Assembly: GCF_000340215.1 (NCBI RefSeq)
Contig: NW_006921534.1
Location: 682,001 to 746,000 of the forward strand
DNA: 64,000 nt
Direction: 5' to 3'
From: Pseudocercospora fijiensis CIRAD86
Lineage: Eukaryota > Ascomycota > Dothideomycetes > Mycosphaerellales > Mycosphaerellaceae
The position numbers and the translations under genes were made by a program. The notes beneath the pieces were generated by a model. The model was given only the letters and a program-made list of their open reading frames with translations, ran no database searches and was not told the DNA's origin. This document shows, piece after piece, positions 1-9,960 of this stretch (the first letter of the stretch is position 1; each line of letters starts with the position of its first letter).

Positions 1-3000
1 GCGCGAAATGAGCTGCGAAAGGAGGGCTTCAAAAAGCCGCAACCGCAGAAGTCCACATGGACAGGCTGGCTCTGGGGATCATCGAACCAGAAATCGCAGA
101 GTGATACTGCTGATGATAGTCAGATGTCAGAAGAGCAACGAAAAGAGCTTTACGACGCCATCGCATTCGATGAAAAGAAGAGCATTGCAGAGTCGGTTGA
201 TGCACCTCGAGAAGCAGTCAAGATGCAAGTCGACATGAATCTGAAGACCGGTAGCTTCACGCTAAAGCGCGACCCACATGGCAAGAAGCAGGAAATGCTT
301 CGGCTGCTGTTTGATGACTTTAGTACCGAGTTCATTCAGCGAACCGACTCCACTCTGGTCGATCTCAGCCTCGGAGGCATGCGTCTCTACGACGGCTCGA
401 CCGAAGGCAATCTCTTCGAGCAGATGCTCACAGTCAAGGATGCCCCTCCTGTTCCTGACAAAGACAGAGTTCAGGAGCTGGGTGAAGATGGCAAGCCAAT
501 CCATAACGATGAGGACGATGAGGAAGAACCTGATCCATTCTTCGCACTCACCTTCGAGAACAATCCGCTCGACCACCGTGCAGACACTGCCTTGACCGTG
601 AAGCTCAAAGCTATGGAGATTGTCTACAACCCCAACTTTGTCGTTCAAGTCACGAAGTTCTTCAAGCCTCCAGAGAAACACATGGAGTCTATTGGAGCTT
701 TGATGGAGTCGGCAGGCTCGACAGTCGAGGGGATCCGGCAACAGACGAGGGCAGGTCTAGAATTTGCTCTCCAAGAGCACAAAACTATTGACGTGCAGCT
801 GGATCTGCAGGCACCTCTAATCATCGTTCCAGACACTGTCACCAAGAAGAGCACTATCTGTCTCATTCTAGATGCCGGTCATGCCAGCGTTCGAAGTGAT
901 CTGATAGACAAGGAGACACTGCATGACATTCAGAACAAGCAGAAGCAGCAGTACAGCGAGAAAGACTTTCAGAAGCTGGAGTCGCTTATGTACGATAAAT
1001 TTCAGCTGAAACTGGAGTCGACACAGGTCCTCATCGGTACGACCGTCGAAGATACCAAGTCGCAGTTGGAAGAAAAGGCAGAATCTCGCAGCTACCATTT
1101 GGTCGACAAGATCAACATGGACTTCCAGATTGCTACCTGCATCATCCCGAAGGCCACCGATCTGACCAAGTTCAAGATATCTGGACACTTACCGCTACTC
1201 CGAGCCAAGTTCTCTGATGAGAAGTACAAATCGCTCATGAAGCTTCTCGACTTTGCGATTCCAAAGTTCGATCAAGACGAGACGGCGAAGAAGAAAGATC
1301 ATCGTCTATCAGTCCAAGAAGACAAGCTGAAGGCCCGACGCAAGAGCGACGCATCGAGACCTCGCAGCAGGTCCTTCCAACCTGGTCAAGCAGATCTGGC
1401 AAATGAGGTCGAACAGGGCGCTGAGAAGAAACAGCGTGACCGGCAGCGAGGCGGCAGCAAAGAGCAAGCGAAGAAGGAGCAGGAGAAAAATCCAGCACAG
1501 CGCAACTTCGAGTTCAAATTTACCGTGGACAAGTTGCAGGGCTCTTTGTACAAAGCAGATCCGAAGGGCAAGGAAGATCGGCTGCTCGTTGATCTTATCG
1601 CCGAGACTTTCTTCTTAGAATTCTACCAGCGGCCATTTGACATGGTGGCCGACGTCCGCCTGCGCTCGCTGGCTGTCGAGGATCACGTCGAAGAGAGCCC
1701 CGCTGAGGAGTTCAAGAACTTGATCTCCAGCGAAGATCTTGTCACCAAGAAGCAACAAGATCTGCTCACGATCCACTTCCAGATGGTGAACAAGGATCAT
1801 CCTGAATTCCAGAGCAAGTACGAGGGTATCAAGACCAATCTTGATGCTAACGTTTCCACCATCAACCTGATGGTCACTCGAAAGACACTTCTGACCTTGC
1901 TGGACTTTGTCATGGTCACCTTCGCGCCTCCGCAAGACGCGAACGCCCAGCAGAGCGCACCAAAGAAAGCACTTGAAGACATTGATGAGGAGAGCGAACT
2001 GCAAGAGCAGAGGCCTGAGGCTGCTGACAAGATTCGCATCAAGGCCAACTTGAACCGCATTGCTGTCATTCTCAACAATGATGGCATACGTCTGGCGACT
2101 CTCAGCTTAACTTCTGCCGAAGTCAACGTCTTCCTCATGGGCAAGAAGATGAAAGTCGACGCCAGATTAGGTGCTCTTGACCTTGTTGATGATGTCAATC
2201 TGGGCGTCTCAGAAAACTCTGCTCTGAGACAGTTGGTCTCGATACAGGGCGATGACCTCGCTGACTTCAAGTACGAGACATACGATTCCGAAGCCTCAGA
2301 CTATCCCGGGCATGATAACTCGATCTTCCTCCGCTCAGGATCGATCAAGGTCAATTTTGTCACTGAGCCATTCCGAAAGATTATGGAGTTCGGTGTCAAA
2401 TTTGGCAAGATGCAGGCCATCTTTAATGCTGCGAGACAGGCTGCTGCAAATCAAGCGACAAAGGTGCAAGAATCTGCTGGCAAGATGCATTTCGACATCC
2501 TGATCAAGACACCTATCGTTGCGTTTCCGCGCATGGTCATTACTGACAATCCCGAGCGTGACACGGTGACTGCATATCTCGGTGAGATCTACGCCAACAA
2601 CAAGTTTGTGCCGCTTGAAGGAGACGATGCAGGTGATACCGCCAACAAGCTGTCCGCTGGAGTTCACAACATTCGCTTGACCACGAACTTCCACTATGCT
2701 GCGAAGCAATCGGAGGAGCTTGAGATGATAGACAAAGTCAATCTTGACTTCAACATCACGCAGACGGAGCACAAGCCAGGCCGAGACCGGCCAGACATGG
2801 AGATTGAGGGATCGATGTCGAACATCAATATGCGCCTCACTGAAGCCCAGCTCAAATTCGTTCTTGAGCTGTCCAGAAACATTCCACAGGCGTTTGCACT
2901 TGAGGACTCCGATGAACTGGAGGACCAGGCAGAGGAAGAAGTGCAAGACGATATTGTGGAGCAAGCGCAAGCAGTGCAGTCCACCAACGGGCAAAAGACA

Positions 3001-6000
3001 CCGCCGAAGGTCGAAGTGACGAAGCCGACACACCTATCACCTGAGCTAGGCACAGATGAGGACGCATGGACGAAGCTCGACCTGATCTTCAAGGTCGGCG
3101 CTATTGGTCTTGAGCTAATCAAAGGCGAAGGCGATAAGCCAGTCGGTGATCTCGAAGCTGCCAGTCTCTCGAAATTCTCGCTCAATGAGACAAGTGTTAA
3201 GCTGCGCATGATCAGCGATGGTGGCCTTGAAAGCGAGCTGCTCGTGCAGTCCTTCACCATCACTGACACACGTACGCGCGAAAAGAACAAGTTCCGCAAG
3301 ATCATGTCGTTGATCAATGACGATGTCAAGCAGCAATTTATGGCCAGCGTGTCGATATCTGGCGGCAGCGAGAAGCACTTGATTGCTCTGCTTACGATTG
3401 ACAGTCCACGGATCATCTTGGCCCTCGACTACTTATTCGACGTTCTGAACTTTGTGCAGAATGGTTTGAAGCAGGATGCGCCACTTGTCGTCGAGGAAGA
3501 AAGTGACCAGTCGGAAGATCCTGCCAGCCCTGACGATGCTAGCATCTCAACTCAAGAGCTTGTGGATCGCAAGCGTGCCGAGCATGAACAGAAACAAGAG
3601 GATGAGCCTGCAGGCATGAGTATCTCGTACCGCGTTAATATGGTGGATGTCCAGGTCATACTCATCGCAAACCCAACCATCAGCAATTCTGAAGCGATTG
3701 TTCTCAGCACCAAGCAGGTCTTGGCTTCCCAGCAGCACGCCATGACTTTGCAGGTAGAGAAGGTCGGCATGTTCCTCTGCAGGATGGACCAATTCGAGAC
3801 CAACCGACTTCGCATCCTTGACGACTTTAGCATTCAAACGTCGCTGGATATGCGCTCGCAAAGTCGCGACTCTTCCTTGACAAGCATGCATGTCGACATT
3901 GAACCGCTAGTGCTTCGTCTCTCGTTGCGCGACATTATGCTCGCAATGCAGATCTTCAACCGGGCTTCTGCGATGTCCGGCGGCGGCGACAAGAAGATGG
4001 ACGAAGAAGGCCCGAAGAAACTAGAGCAAGTCAAGAAGCAATCTGCAAAGTCTCAGAAGCAAGCCAAGTCTACCAAGCGCACCGCTGCGTCAACGTCGAA
4101 AGTGCAATCACAAAGCATCAGCACGAAGAAGACAAGCCAGAAGTCTAGCCAAGAGCAAGCTGCTGGGCCTGGCTCCGCTGTCTTGAAGCGGGAGGAGATG
4201 AAGGTCTCGATGGCTGGTATCCGTGTGGTGCTGATTGGAGACTTGCATGAATTGCCAATGCTCGACTGGAGCGTCAAGAAATTCGACGTGGATGTTCGTG
4301 ACTGGACGGGCAACATGACTGCCGATACCAGTCTCGACACTTTCTTCAATGTCTACAACTTCTCAAAATCTGCTTGGGAACCACTCATTGAGCCTTGGCA
4401 GATGGGCTTCCACATGAGCAAAGAGACGAATCCAGACAAGCTCAGTGTCGAAGTGTACTCACGAAAGAGTCTTGAGCTTACCGTAACATCAGCGACGATC
4501 GCGCTTGCGTCGAAATCTGCTCGGTTCTTTAGCAGCGACGAGGATGTCTTGAGCAAGCCACGCGGTAACGACGCGCCATACCGAGTTCGCAATTGGACTG
4601 GCTTCGACGTGCATGTCTGGGCGAGCTCGGATTCCTCCGGTGATGATGAAGGACAAGCCGCGAAGCTGAGTGATGGCGAAGAACAGCCATGGCGCTTCGA
4701 GGACCCGACTACGACTCGTGAAACGCTGTCTCCGGAAGGCCAGACTGGCGTGATCGGCATCAGACTGGAAGGCAGCGGCTTCGACAGCATTGATCGCATC
4801 CAGGTCAATCGTGAGGGCGAGTCGCTTTACAATTTGAAGCCTCGCAAAGATAAGATCCAGCATCGCATGCTTGTGGAGGTCACTCTGGGAACAGACAACG
4901 TCAAATACATCACCCTGCGATCGCCGATGCTTGTGGAGAACCACACGCAAATACCGGTGGAACTCGGTATATACAGTCCTGATGAAGGCCACCTGATCAA
5001 AATCGAGAAGATTGCGCCTGGCGAGTCTCGGCCGGCTCCTGTGGGTGCGGCATTCATGCACTCTCTGGTTGTGAGGCCGGATCAAGGCTTTGGCTACACT
5101 TGGTCGAACGAGCGCCTGCACTGGAAAGAGCTCCTCAAGCGACCTGTGCGAGCACTTACTTGCCACGGCGAGCAAGACGCAAGCTCTCCATCGTTCTACT
5201 TCCAGATGCAAGCAGTTTTCGACAAGAACAATCCGCTCACTCAGGTCTATCCATATATGCGACTCCGGCTGACTGCGCCAATCGAGGTGCAGAACTTGCT
5301 TCCCTTCGACTTCAAATACCGCATCTACGACAGAAACACTAAGAAGGACTGGACCAACTTCCTACGCAAGGGTGGCGTCAGCCCAGTCCATGTGGTAGAG
5401 CTCTCTCACTTGCTGCTGATCAGCGTCGATATGCAAGACACTCCTTTCAAGGCAAGTGAGTTTGCTATCATCAATTCGGGCAACGATCGTGACTTCAAGC
5501 GGGAGAAGACTCTGAAGGTGCAAGACAAAAACAATCTAGAGCTGCGTCTCAAGATCCACTACTTCAACGTTCCAGACAGTGGCGGGGCCTTCAAGATCAC
5601 GATATACAGTCCGTATGTCATACTCAACCGCACTGGACTTGAGCTCGATATCAGAAGCAAAGCGTACTTCGGTGCCACAAAGTCTGCTGCAGGTCAATTT
5701 GCAGACACGGAGGATGACGGTCAGAAGGCGCATCCATTCATGTTCTCCTTCCCGACGGACGATCAAAAGAATCGCGCGCTCATCAAAGTCGGGCAGTCTG
5801 CCTGGAGTCAACCGATCTCATTCGACGCGATCGGAGCGAACATTGATGTCAAGCTGCCGGCGGAGTCAGGAAGATCTGAAATGCATTGCGGTCTGAGTGT
5901 GACAGAAGGCGAGGGCAAGTACAAGCTGACCAAGGTTGTCAGCGTGACACCACGATTTATCGTCAAGAACAAGCTGTCAGAAGACATTCAGATCCGCGAA

Positions 6001-8478
6001 CCAGGATCATCTGATGCCGCGACTTTGACGCCTGGCGAATTGCATCCTCTTCGCTTTCTCAAGCAGACGACCGGCCAACAGCTGAGCTTGTGCTTCCCTG
6101 GCGTTAACAATTCTTGGTCCTCGCCGTTTGACATCGCAAACGTGGGAAGCGTGCACGTCAAGCTTGCCAAGGCCGGTGAGAGGCAGAAGCTCATTCGTGT
6201 TGAGATCTTGATGGAGCACGCGATGATCTACCTTCATCTCAGCCTAGAAACGAAGCATTGGCCATTCTCGATGCGAAACGAGAGTGACCAAGAGTTTCTG
6301 TTCTGGCAGGCCAACCCCCATGTTGACGAGGACGAAGAGGATAGGACTTCTGGGTGGAAGCCAATCCGGTATCGCTTGCCTCCGAGAAGCATTATGCCAT
6401 ACGCGTGGGACTACCCTTCCACCAAGAACAAGAACCTCATTCTTTCTGCCAATGGCAAGGAGCGACATGTCAAGTTGGCTGAAATTGGCAATCTCATTCC
6501 CATGAGAGTTCCTGCAAAGGCCGATGGAGGACAACAGAGACCGAAAATCATCGACTTGAATGTCGTTGCAGATGGCCCTACTCAGACGCTTGTCATGTCC
6601 AATTACAAACCGCATAATAGCTTATACAAGCAAAAGTCAGCCTCGGCAAGTCAGAGTACTACGGCAGGCTTCGAAGTCAAGGAACAAGACACAAATGTCA
6701 CAATGCGGGCTAGTGTTCGCTTTGCGGGCATTGGAATTTCCTTGGTCAACTCACAGCTGCGAGAACTGATCTACGCTACGTGGAGGGACATCGAGCTCAA
6801 GTACACCGACTCGCCACTTTACCAGACAGTAGCATTGACCATCAAGTGGATCCAAATCGACAACCAACTCTACGGTGGCATCTTCCCGCTGCTCTTCTAT
6901 CCATCAGTTGTGCCCAAGACTGGCAAGGAGATGGAAGCACATCCGATTTTCCGTACGACTGTCACAAGAGTCAAGGACGACTCGTATGGAGTTCTGTATA
7001 TTAAGTACTTCACGTTCCTGATGCAGCAGATGACCATCGAGATCGACGAGGATTTCATCTTCGCCGTTCTGGACTTCACGAAGGTACCTGGTGCCTCCTG
7101 GACAGAGGAACAAGAAGGACAGCTTGCTCCAGAATCTCTCGACGTGCCGGAGCCTGAGCAGGCGCAGTCTGGCCAAGACATTTACTTTGAACTGCTTCAT
7201 CTTCAGCCAATGCAGTTCGATCTGTCGTTCGTCCGTACTGAGCGCATCAATGCGGAAGACACCGGCTCTAGCAGCAGCAACCCGTTCATGTTCGCAGTCA
7301 ATGTCCTGACAATGTCCATTGGCAATGTCAACGATGCACCGATCCGCTATAATGCTCTGATGCTGGAGAATGCTCGGCTGTCCACAGGAGCTCTGATCTC
7401 GAACATCCGAAGTCACTATGTACAGGAGTCTCTCAGGCAGGTTCACATAGTGATTGGATCTGCTGACTTCCTCGGCAACCCCGTTGGTCTCTTCAACACC
7501 ATCTCTTCTGGCGTTGCAGACATCTTCTACGAGCCGTATCAGGGTCTTGTTACTGACAGGCCCCAAGATCTCGGCGTTGGCATCGCAAAGGGAGCTAGCA
7601 GTTTCGTCAAAAAGAGTGTTTTCGGTCTCAGTGACAGTGTAAGCAAGTTCACTGGTTCGATCAGCAAGGGTTTGGCAGCCGCCAGTATGGACAAGGAGTT
7701 CCAAGATGCACGACGAATGTCGAGATGCAGAAATCGTCCGAAGCATGCGCTTTACGGCATCACGTCTGGTGGTAACGCTTTCGCCTCGAGCTTGGCTTCT
7801 GGTATTGGAGGTCTTGCAAGACAGCCTTTGCAAGGTGCTGAGAAGGAGGGAGCTGCAGGCTTCGTAAAGGGTGTCGGCAAGGGTCTCCTTGGACTGCCTA
7901 CGAAAGCAGCGATCGGCGCATTCGACCTCGCATCCAGCATGGCCGAAGGCGTGCGAAATACAACCACTGTCTTCGATCAGGAAGGTCTTGATCGTGTTCG
8001 ATTGACAAGATTCATTGGTGTTGACGGCATCGTGCGACCATACTCACAGCGCGAGGCTCTCGGACAGTTCTGGCTGAAGACCATGGACAACGGCAAATAC
8101 TTCAATGAGAGTTACATTGCCCATCTCGAGCTCAACTCCGGCAGTCAAGGCGACTTACAGAGATCGAAGTCCAACCAGTCCCTCTCTTCCCCTACTAGCG
8201 CGAGACCATCCCAGCAGTCTGAGGCGACGATGTTGGTCATGGTGACCTACAACGCTATCATGCTTGTGCGCGCTAAGCGCCTCACCAGCGAATGGGAAGT
8301 CCCTTTGAAAGACATTCAGACCATTTCCAAGGAGAGAACAGGAATAAGTATCATTCTCAAGGGAGGCACGAACGGACCTTTCGTGCCCATCGCCGACGAA
8401 CAGTCCAGGAACTGGTTGTACAGGCAAGTGGCAGTGGCCGTCAACGCCTATAATGATCGTTGGAATGCAAAGGGTTAA
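1..8478 (+). CDS. VPS13: VPS13 bridge-like lipid transfer protein, 3' part (5' end outside window)
   Basis: The frame is open from base 1 to the TAA at 8476-8478 without an intron, about 2,825 codons. The first in-window ATG (124) is internal, because the frame upstream already reads VPS13-like sequence. The N-terminal chorein domain and a few hundred residues lie off the left edge. VPS13 moves phospholipids in bulk between organelle membranes at contact sites. Visible parts, in fragment numbering: a long beta-groove rod with acidic and Lys-rich loops; the adaptor-binding VAB domain at about 1526-2150, with six repeats each carrying the conserved Asn (VRNWTG, VENHTQ, VQNLLP, LNRTGL, VKNKLS, MRNESD); the APT1/ATG2-C-like region at about 2400-2660 with the Gly/Ala-rich ALYGITSGGN segment; and a C-terminal PH-like domain from about 2740. 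The last 85 residues look complete. It is convergent with the next gene. The assignment is firm; domain borders are rough. Confidence 0.96.
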   Translation, partial: ARNELRKEGFKKPQPQKSTWTGWLWGSSNQKSQSDTADDSQMSEEQRKELYDAIAFDEKKSIAESVDAPREAVKMQVDMNLKTGSFTLKRDPHGKKQEMLRLLFDDFSTEFIQRTDSTLVDLSLGGMRLYDGSTEGNLFEQMLTVKDAPPVPDKDRVQELGEDGKPIHNDEDDEEEPDPFFALTFENNPLDHRADTALTVKLKAMEIVYNPNFVVQVTKFFKPPEKHMESIGALMESAGSTVEGIRQQTRAGLEFALQEHKTIDVQLDLQAPLIIVPDTVTKKSTICLILDAGHASVRSDLIDKETLHDIQNKQKQQYSEKDFQKLESLMYDKFQLKLESTQVLIGTTVEDTKSQLEEKAESRSYHLVDKINMDFQIATCIIPKATDLTKFKISGHLPLLRAKFSDEKYKSLMKLLDFAIPKFDQDETAKKKDHRLSVQEDKLKARRKSDASRPRSRSFQPGQADLANEVEQGAEKKQRDRQRGGSKEQAKKEQEKNPAQRNFEFKFTVDKLQGSLYKADPKGKEDRLLVDLIAETFFLEFYQRPFDMVADVRLRSLAVEDHVEESPAEEFKNLISSEDLVTKKQQDLLTIHFQMVNKDHPEFQSKYEGIKTNLDANVSTINLMVTRKTLLTLLDFVMVTFAPPQDANAQQSAPKKALEDIDEESELQEQRPEAADKIRIKANLNRIAVILNNDGIRLATLSLTSAEVNVFLMGKKMKVDARLGALDLVDDVNLGVSENSALRQLVSIQGDDLADFKYETYDSEASDYPGHDNSIFLRSGSIKVNFVTEPFRKIMEFGVKFGKMQAIFNAARQAAANQATKVQESAGKMHFDILIKTPIVAFPRMVITDNPERDTVTAYLGEIYANNKFVPLEGDDAGDTANKLSAGVHNIRLTTNFHYAAKQSEELEMIDKVNLDFNITQTEHKPGRDRPDMEIEGSMSNINMRLTEAQLKFVLELSRNIPQAFALEDSDELEDQAEEEVQDDIVEQAQAVQSTNGQKTPPKVEVTKPTHLSPELGTDEDAWTKLDLIFKVGAIGLELIKGEGDKPVGDLEAASLSKFSLNETSVKLRMISDGGLESELLVQSFTITDTRTREKNKFRKIMSLINDDVKQQFMASVSISGGSEKHLIALLTIDSPRIILALDYLFDVLNFVQNGLKQDAPLVVEEESDQSEDPASPDDASISTQELVDRKRAEHEQKQEDEPAGMSISYRVNMVDVQVILIANPTISNSEAIVLSTKQVLASQQHAMTLQVEKVGMFLCRMDQFETNRLRILDDFSIQTSLDMRSQSRDSSLTSMHVDIEPLVLRLSLRDIMLAMQIFNRASAMSGGGDKKMDEEGPKKLEQVKKQSAKSQKQAKSTKRTAASTSKVQSQSISTKKTSQKSSQEQAAGPGSAVLKREEMKVSMAGIRVVLIGDLHELPMLDWSVKKFDVDVRDWTGNMTADTSLDTFFNVYNFSKSAWEPLIEPWQMGFHMSKETNPDKLSVEVYSRKSLELTVTSATIALASKSARFFSSDEDVLSKPRGNDAPYRVRNWTGFDVHVWASSDSSGDDEGQAAKLSDGEEQPWRFEDPTTTRETLSPEGQTGVIGIRLEGSGFDSIDRIQVNREGESLYNLKPRKDKIQHRMLVEVTLGTDNVKYITLRSPMLVENHTQIPVELGIYSPDEGHLIKIEKIAPGESRPAPVGAAFMHSLVVRPDQGFGYTWSNERLHWKELLKRPVRALTCHGEQDASSPSFYFQMQAVFDKNNPLTQVYPYMRLRLTAPIEVQNLLPFDFKYRIYDRNTKKDWTNFLRKGGVSPVHVVELSHLLLISVDMQDTPFKASEFAIINSGNDRDFKREKTLKVQDKNNLELRLKIHYFNVPDSGGAFKITIYSPYVILNRTGLELDIRSKAYFGATKSAAGQFADTEDDGQKAHPFMFSFPTDDQKNRALIKVGQSAWSQPISFDAIGANIDVKLPAESGRSEMHCGLSVTEGEGKYKLTKVVSVTPRFIVKNKLSEDIQIREPGSSDAATLTPGELHPLRFLKQTTGQQLSLCFPGVNNSWSSPFDIANVGSVHVKLAKAGERQKLIRVEILMEHAMIYLHLSLETKHWPFSMRNESDQEFLFWQANPHVDEDEEDRTSGWKPIRYRLPPRSIMPYAWDYPSTKNKNLILSANGKERHVKLAEIGNLIPMRVPAKADGGQQRPKIIDLNVVADGPTQTLVMSNYKPHNSLYKQKSASASQSTTAGFEVKEQDTNVTMRASVRFAGIGISLVNSQLRELIYATWRDIELKYTDSPLYQTVALTIKWIQIDNQLYGGIFPLLFYPSVVPKTGKEMEAHPIFRTTVTRVKDDSYGVLYIKYFTFLMQQMTIEIDEDFIFAVLDFTKVPGASWTEEQEGQLAPESLDVPEPEQAQSGQDIYFELLHLQPMQFDLSFVRTERINAEDTGSSSSNPFMFAVNVLTMSIGNVNDAPIRYNALMLENARLSTGALISNIRSHYVQESLRQVHIVIGSADFLGNPVGLFNTISSGVADIFYEPYQGLVTDRPQDLGVGIAKGASSFVKKSVFGLSDSVSKFTGSISKGLAAASMDKEFQDARRMSRCRNRPKHALYGITSGGNAFASSLASGIGGLARQPLQGAEKEGAAGFVKGVGKGLLGLPTKAAIGAFDLASSMAEGVRNTTTVFDQEGLDRVRLTRFIGVDGIVRPYSQREALGQFWLKTMDNGKYFNESYIAHLELNSGSQGDLQRSKSNQSLSSPTSARPSQQSEATMLVMVTYNAIMLVRAKRLTSEWEVPLKDIQTISKERTGISIILKGGTNGPFVPIADEQSRNWLYRQVAVAVNAYNDRWNAKG

Positions 8479-8687
8479 GTGATATGAGAGTGGTTTCAGC
8501 AGGCATCAAAATGGCATTCAAGGCAAGGCATCATGGTGGAAATATCAGAACCTGAGACAGCACACCTGGGGCAAGGCACGGCGTTTTCATTGCATTAGCG
8601 CATCGGCATGAGCGATCTTCAATTGGCCTCCTCTCCTATCATATCAAATCTATCCAAAACCGTTTCATGATCCTACTACAACAATCC

Positions 8688-9485
8688 TCACCAACTCATC
8701 CAAACACCCTGACCCTTCTCCTCCTCCTCCCTCCTCGCAACAGCCTCTTCATGAAACTCCTTCCACCCCCAACAACTCCACTCATACGGCACATCTCTCT
8801 CAAACTCTCCATACGTCTCCTCCCCACTCGTCTCCCTTCCTTCCTCCACACACACAAACCCTTTCCCTTCCATCTCCTCCCACAACTTCCTCGCATGCTC
8901 TACATACGCCATGCGCAAAGGATAACAGAAAATCGCTCGAGCATTGCGGTCTTTCTTCAGCCATGCGAAAACTGTGGAGGCTATTAAGACTGGGTGCGAG
9001 GTTGTGTAGCATGTGTCTGCTGCTAGGATTATTGAGGCGGAGGTTGGAGGGGTCGAGAGGGTCGGGAGGTGCAGGGTTTTGGGTGATGTCCAGTCGAGAG
9101 AGCCGGAGAGACATTGGTTTTGCTTGCTGTTGAGGGATATGTTCACGTCTATCCCCGGCAGTATGGAGGGTAGGTCTGTGAGGATTGCTGGCAGGGACCA
9201 GAGATTTGAGGCCGTGAGGCCTGTGAGTCCCGTTCCGGCTCCCAATTCGAGGATCGGGATGGGATCGAAGATTTGAGGAGGTTCTTTTTGTTTTTGTAGG
9301 GTTTTCACCCATTCTGCGGTTTTCCATCGATGGAGGAGGTTGGCGAGCACTGCTGATGCTCCCCAGGTGGCTAGGCTGAGATTTTCTGCTTTTATGCCGG
9401 CGAGTTCGCGGATTTGGATTGAGATTGTTGGGGAGTTTGAGGCGGAGGTTTTGATTTGGAAGGTGCGATGGGGGGAGGTTGACAT
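8688..9485 (-). CDS. Family-16 (METTL21/EFM2-like) protein-lysine methyltransferase
   Basis: A single-exon 265-aa protein. The sequence LATWGASAVLAN near residue 40 is the pre-SAM segment typical of family 16, and LELGAGTGLTGL near residue 78 is SAM motif I. LTDLPS follows at the motif II position and ADTCYT at the post-II position. These enzymes methylate lysines of proteins such as elongation factors and chaperones, in the cytosol. The general fold is clear, but I cannot tell EFM2 from related members such as RRG1 or EFM3 by eye. The C-terminus is Glu/Arg-rich. The ATG at 9485 follows directly on a CTTT microsatellite in the presumed 5' UTR. The gene converges on VPS13, with 209 bp between the two stops. 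Confidence 0.82.
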   Translation of the reverse strand: MSTSPHRTFQIKTSASNSPTISIQIRELAGIKAENLSLATWGASAVLANLLHRWKTAEWVKTLQKQKEPPQIFDPIPILELGAGTGLTGLTASNLWSLPAILTDLPSILPGIDVNISLNSKQNQCLSGSLDWTSPKTLHLPTLSTPPTSASIILAADTCYTTSHPVLIASTVFAWLKKDRNARAIFCYPLRMAYVEHARKLWEEMEGKGFVCVEEGRETSGEETYGEFERDVPYEWSCWGWKEFHEEAVARREEEEKGQGVWMSW

Positions 9486-9500
9486 TTTGAGATTGGGGGG

Positions 9501-9532
9501 TTTTTTTTCCTTTCTTTCTTTCTTTCTTTCTT
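9501..9532. repeat. T-tract plus (TTTC)n microsatellite
   Basis: Eight T residues followed by about five TTTC units, just upstream of the methyltransferase ATG (minus strand), so probably in its 5' UTR or core promoter. Confidence 0.85.
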
Positions 9533-9589
9533 GTAGATTGAATGTAAAATGTTTTTTGTGGTAGATTTTGTCTGGGAATTTGGTCTTTA

Positions 9590-9839
9590 GTGAAGCTTAG
9601 GCCGCCTTGGTGCGCTATTCCTCTTCGGGGGCTTTGCGAAAGGTAGTCTAAGGCAGTATCTAGACTTTCTACTAGATGTAAGATACTAGCTCTATTACTA
9701 ATACTATAAAAATACGCCGATTTAGAAGGTTTAAACCTAAAAATACTCAAATATAAGTATAGTAAAAGAACCTGTTAAAAGACAGTACTCTATATAAGAA
9801 ATCAAGCCGAAAAATACAGGAGCCGTGGAAGTGCTAGGA
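9590..9839. other. RIP-like AT-rich flank left of the TIR element
   Basis: From about 9590 the base use changes abruptly to TA-rich, CA/TG-poor sequence although the TIR element proper begins at 9842. It may be the remnant of an older repeat into which the element inserted, or RIP spreading from it. No ORF or terminus is recognisable. Confidence 0.5.
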
Positions 9840-9841
9840 TA

Positions 9842-9867
9842 TTCTAGCTTGCAAAAGGGCCCGGACT
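9842..9867 (+). repeat. Left terminal inverted repeat of the Tc1/mariner-type element
   Basis: 26 bp; the inner 20 bp (9848-9867) match the right end perfectly in reverse complement. The outer 6 bp are diverged. TA precedes it at 9840-9841. Confidence 0.88.
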
Positions 9868-9960
9868 AATTTTAGCTAGGTTTAGCCTAACCTACCTCTA
9901 TCTTCCTCTAACTATCCGACGCGACTATTATATGTTTACATACGCGTTTTTTTGCATAGA

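Noticed and set aside
6904..7833. 309-codon minus-strand frame inside VPS13
   Set aside because: Antisense of the APT1/ATG2-C-like coding region, with no motif of its own.
8800..9750. 316-codon minus-strand frame overlapping the methyltransferase
   Set aside because: Out-of-frame shadow; the 265-aa frame carries the SAM motif I and WGAS block.
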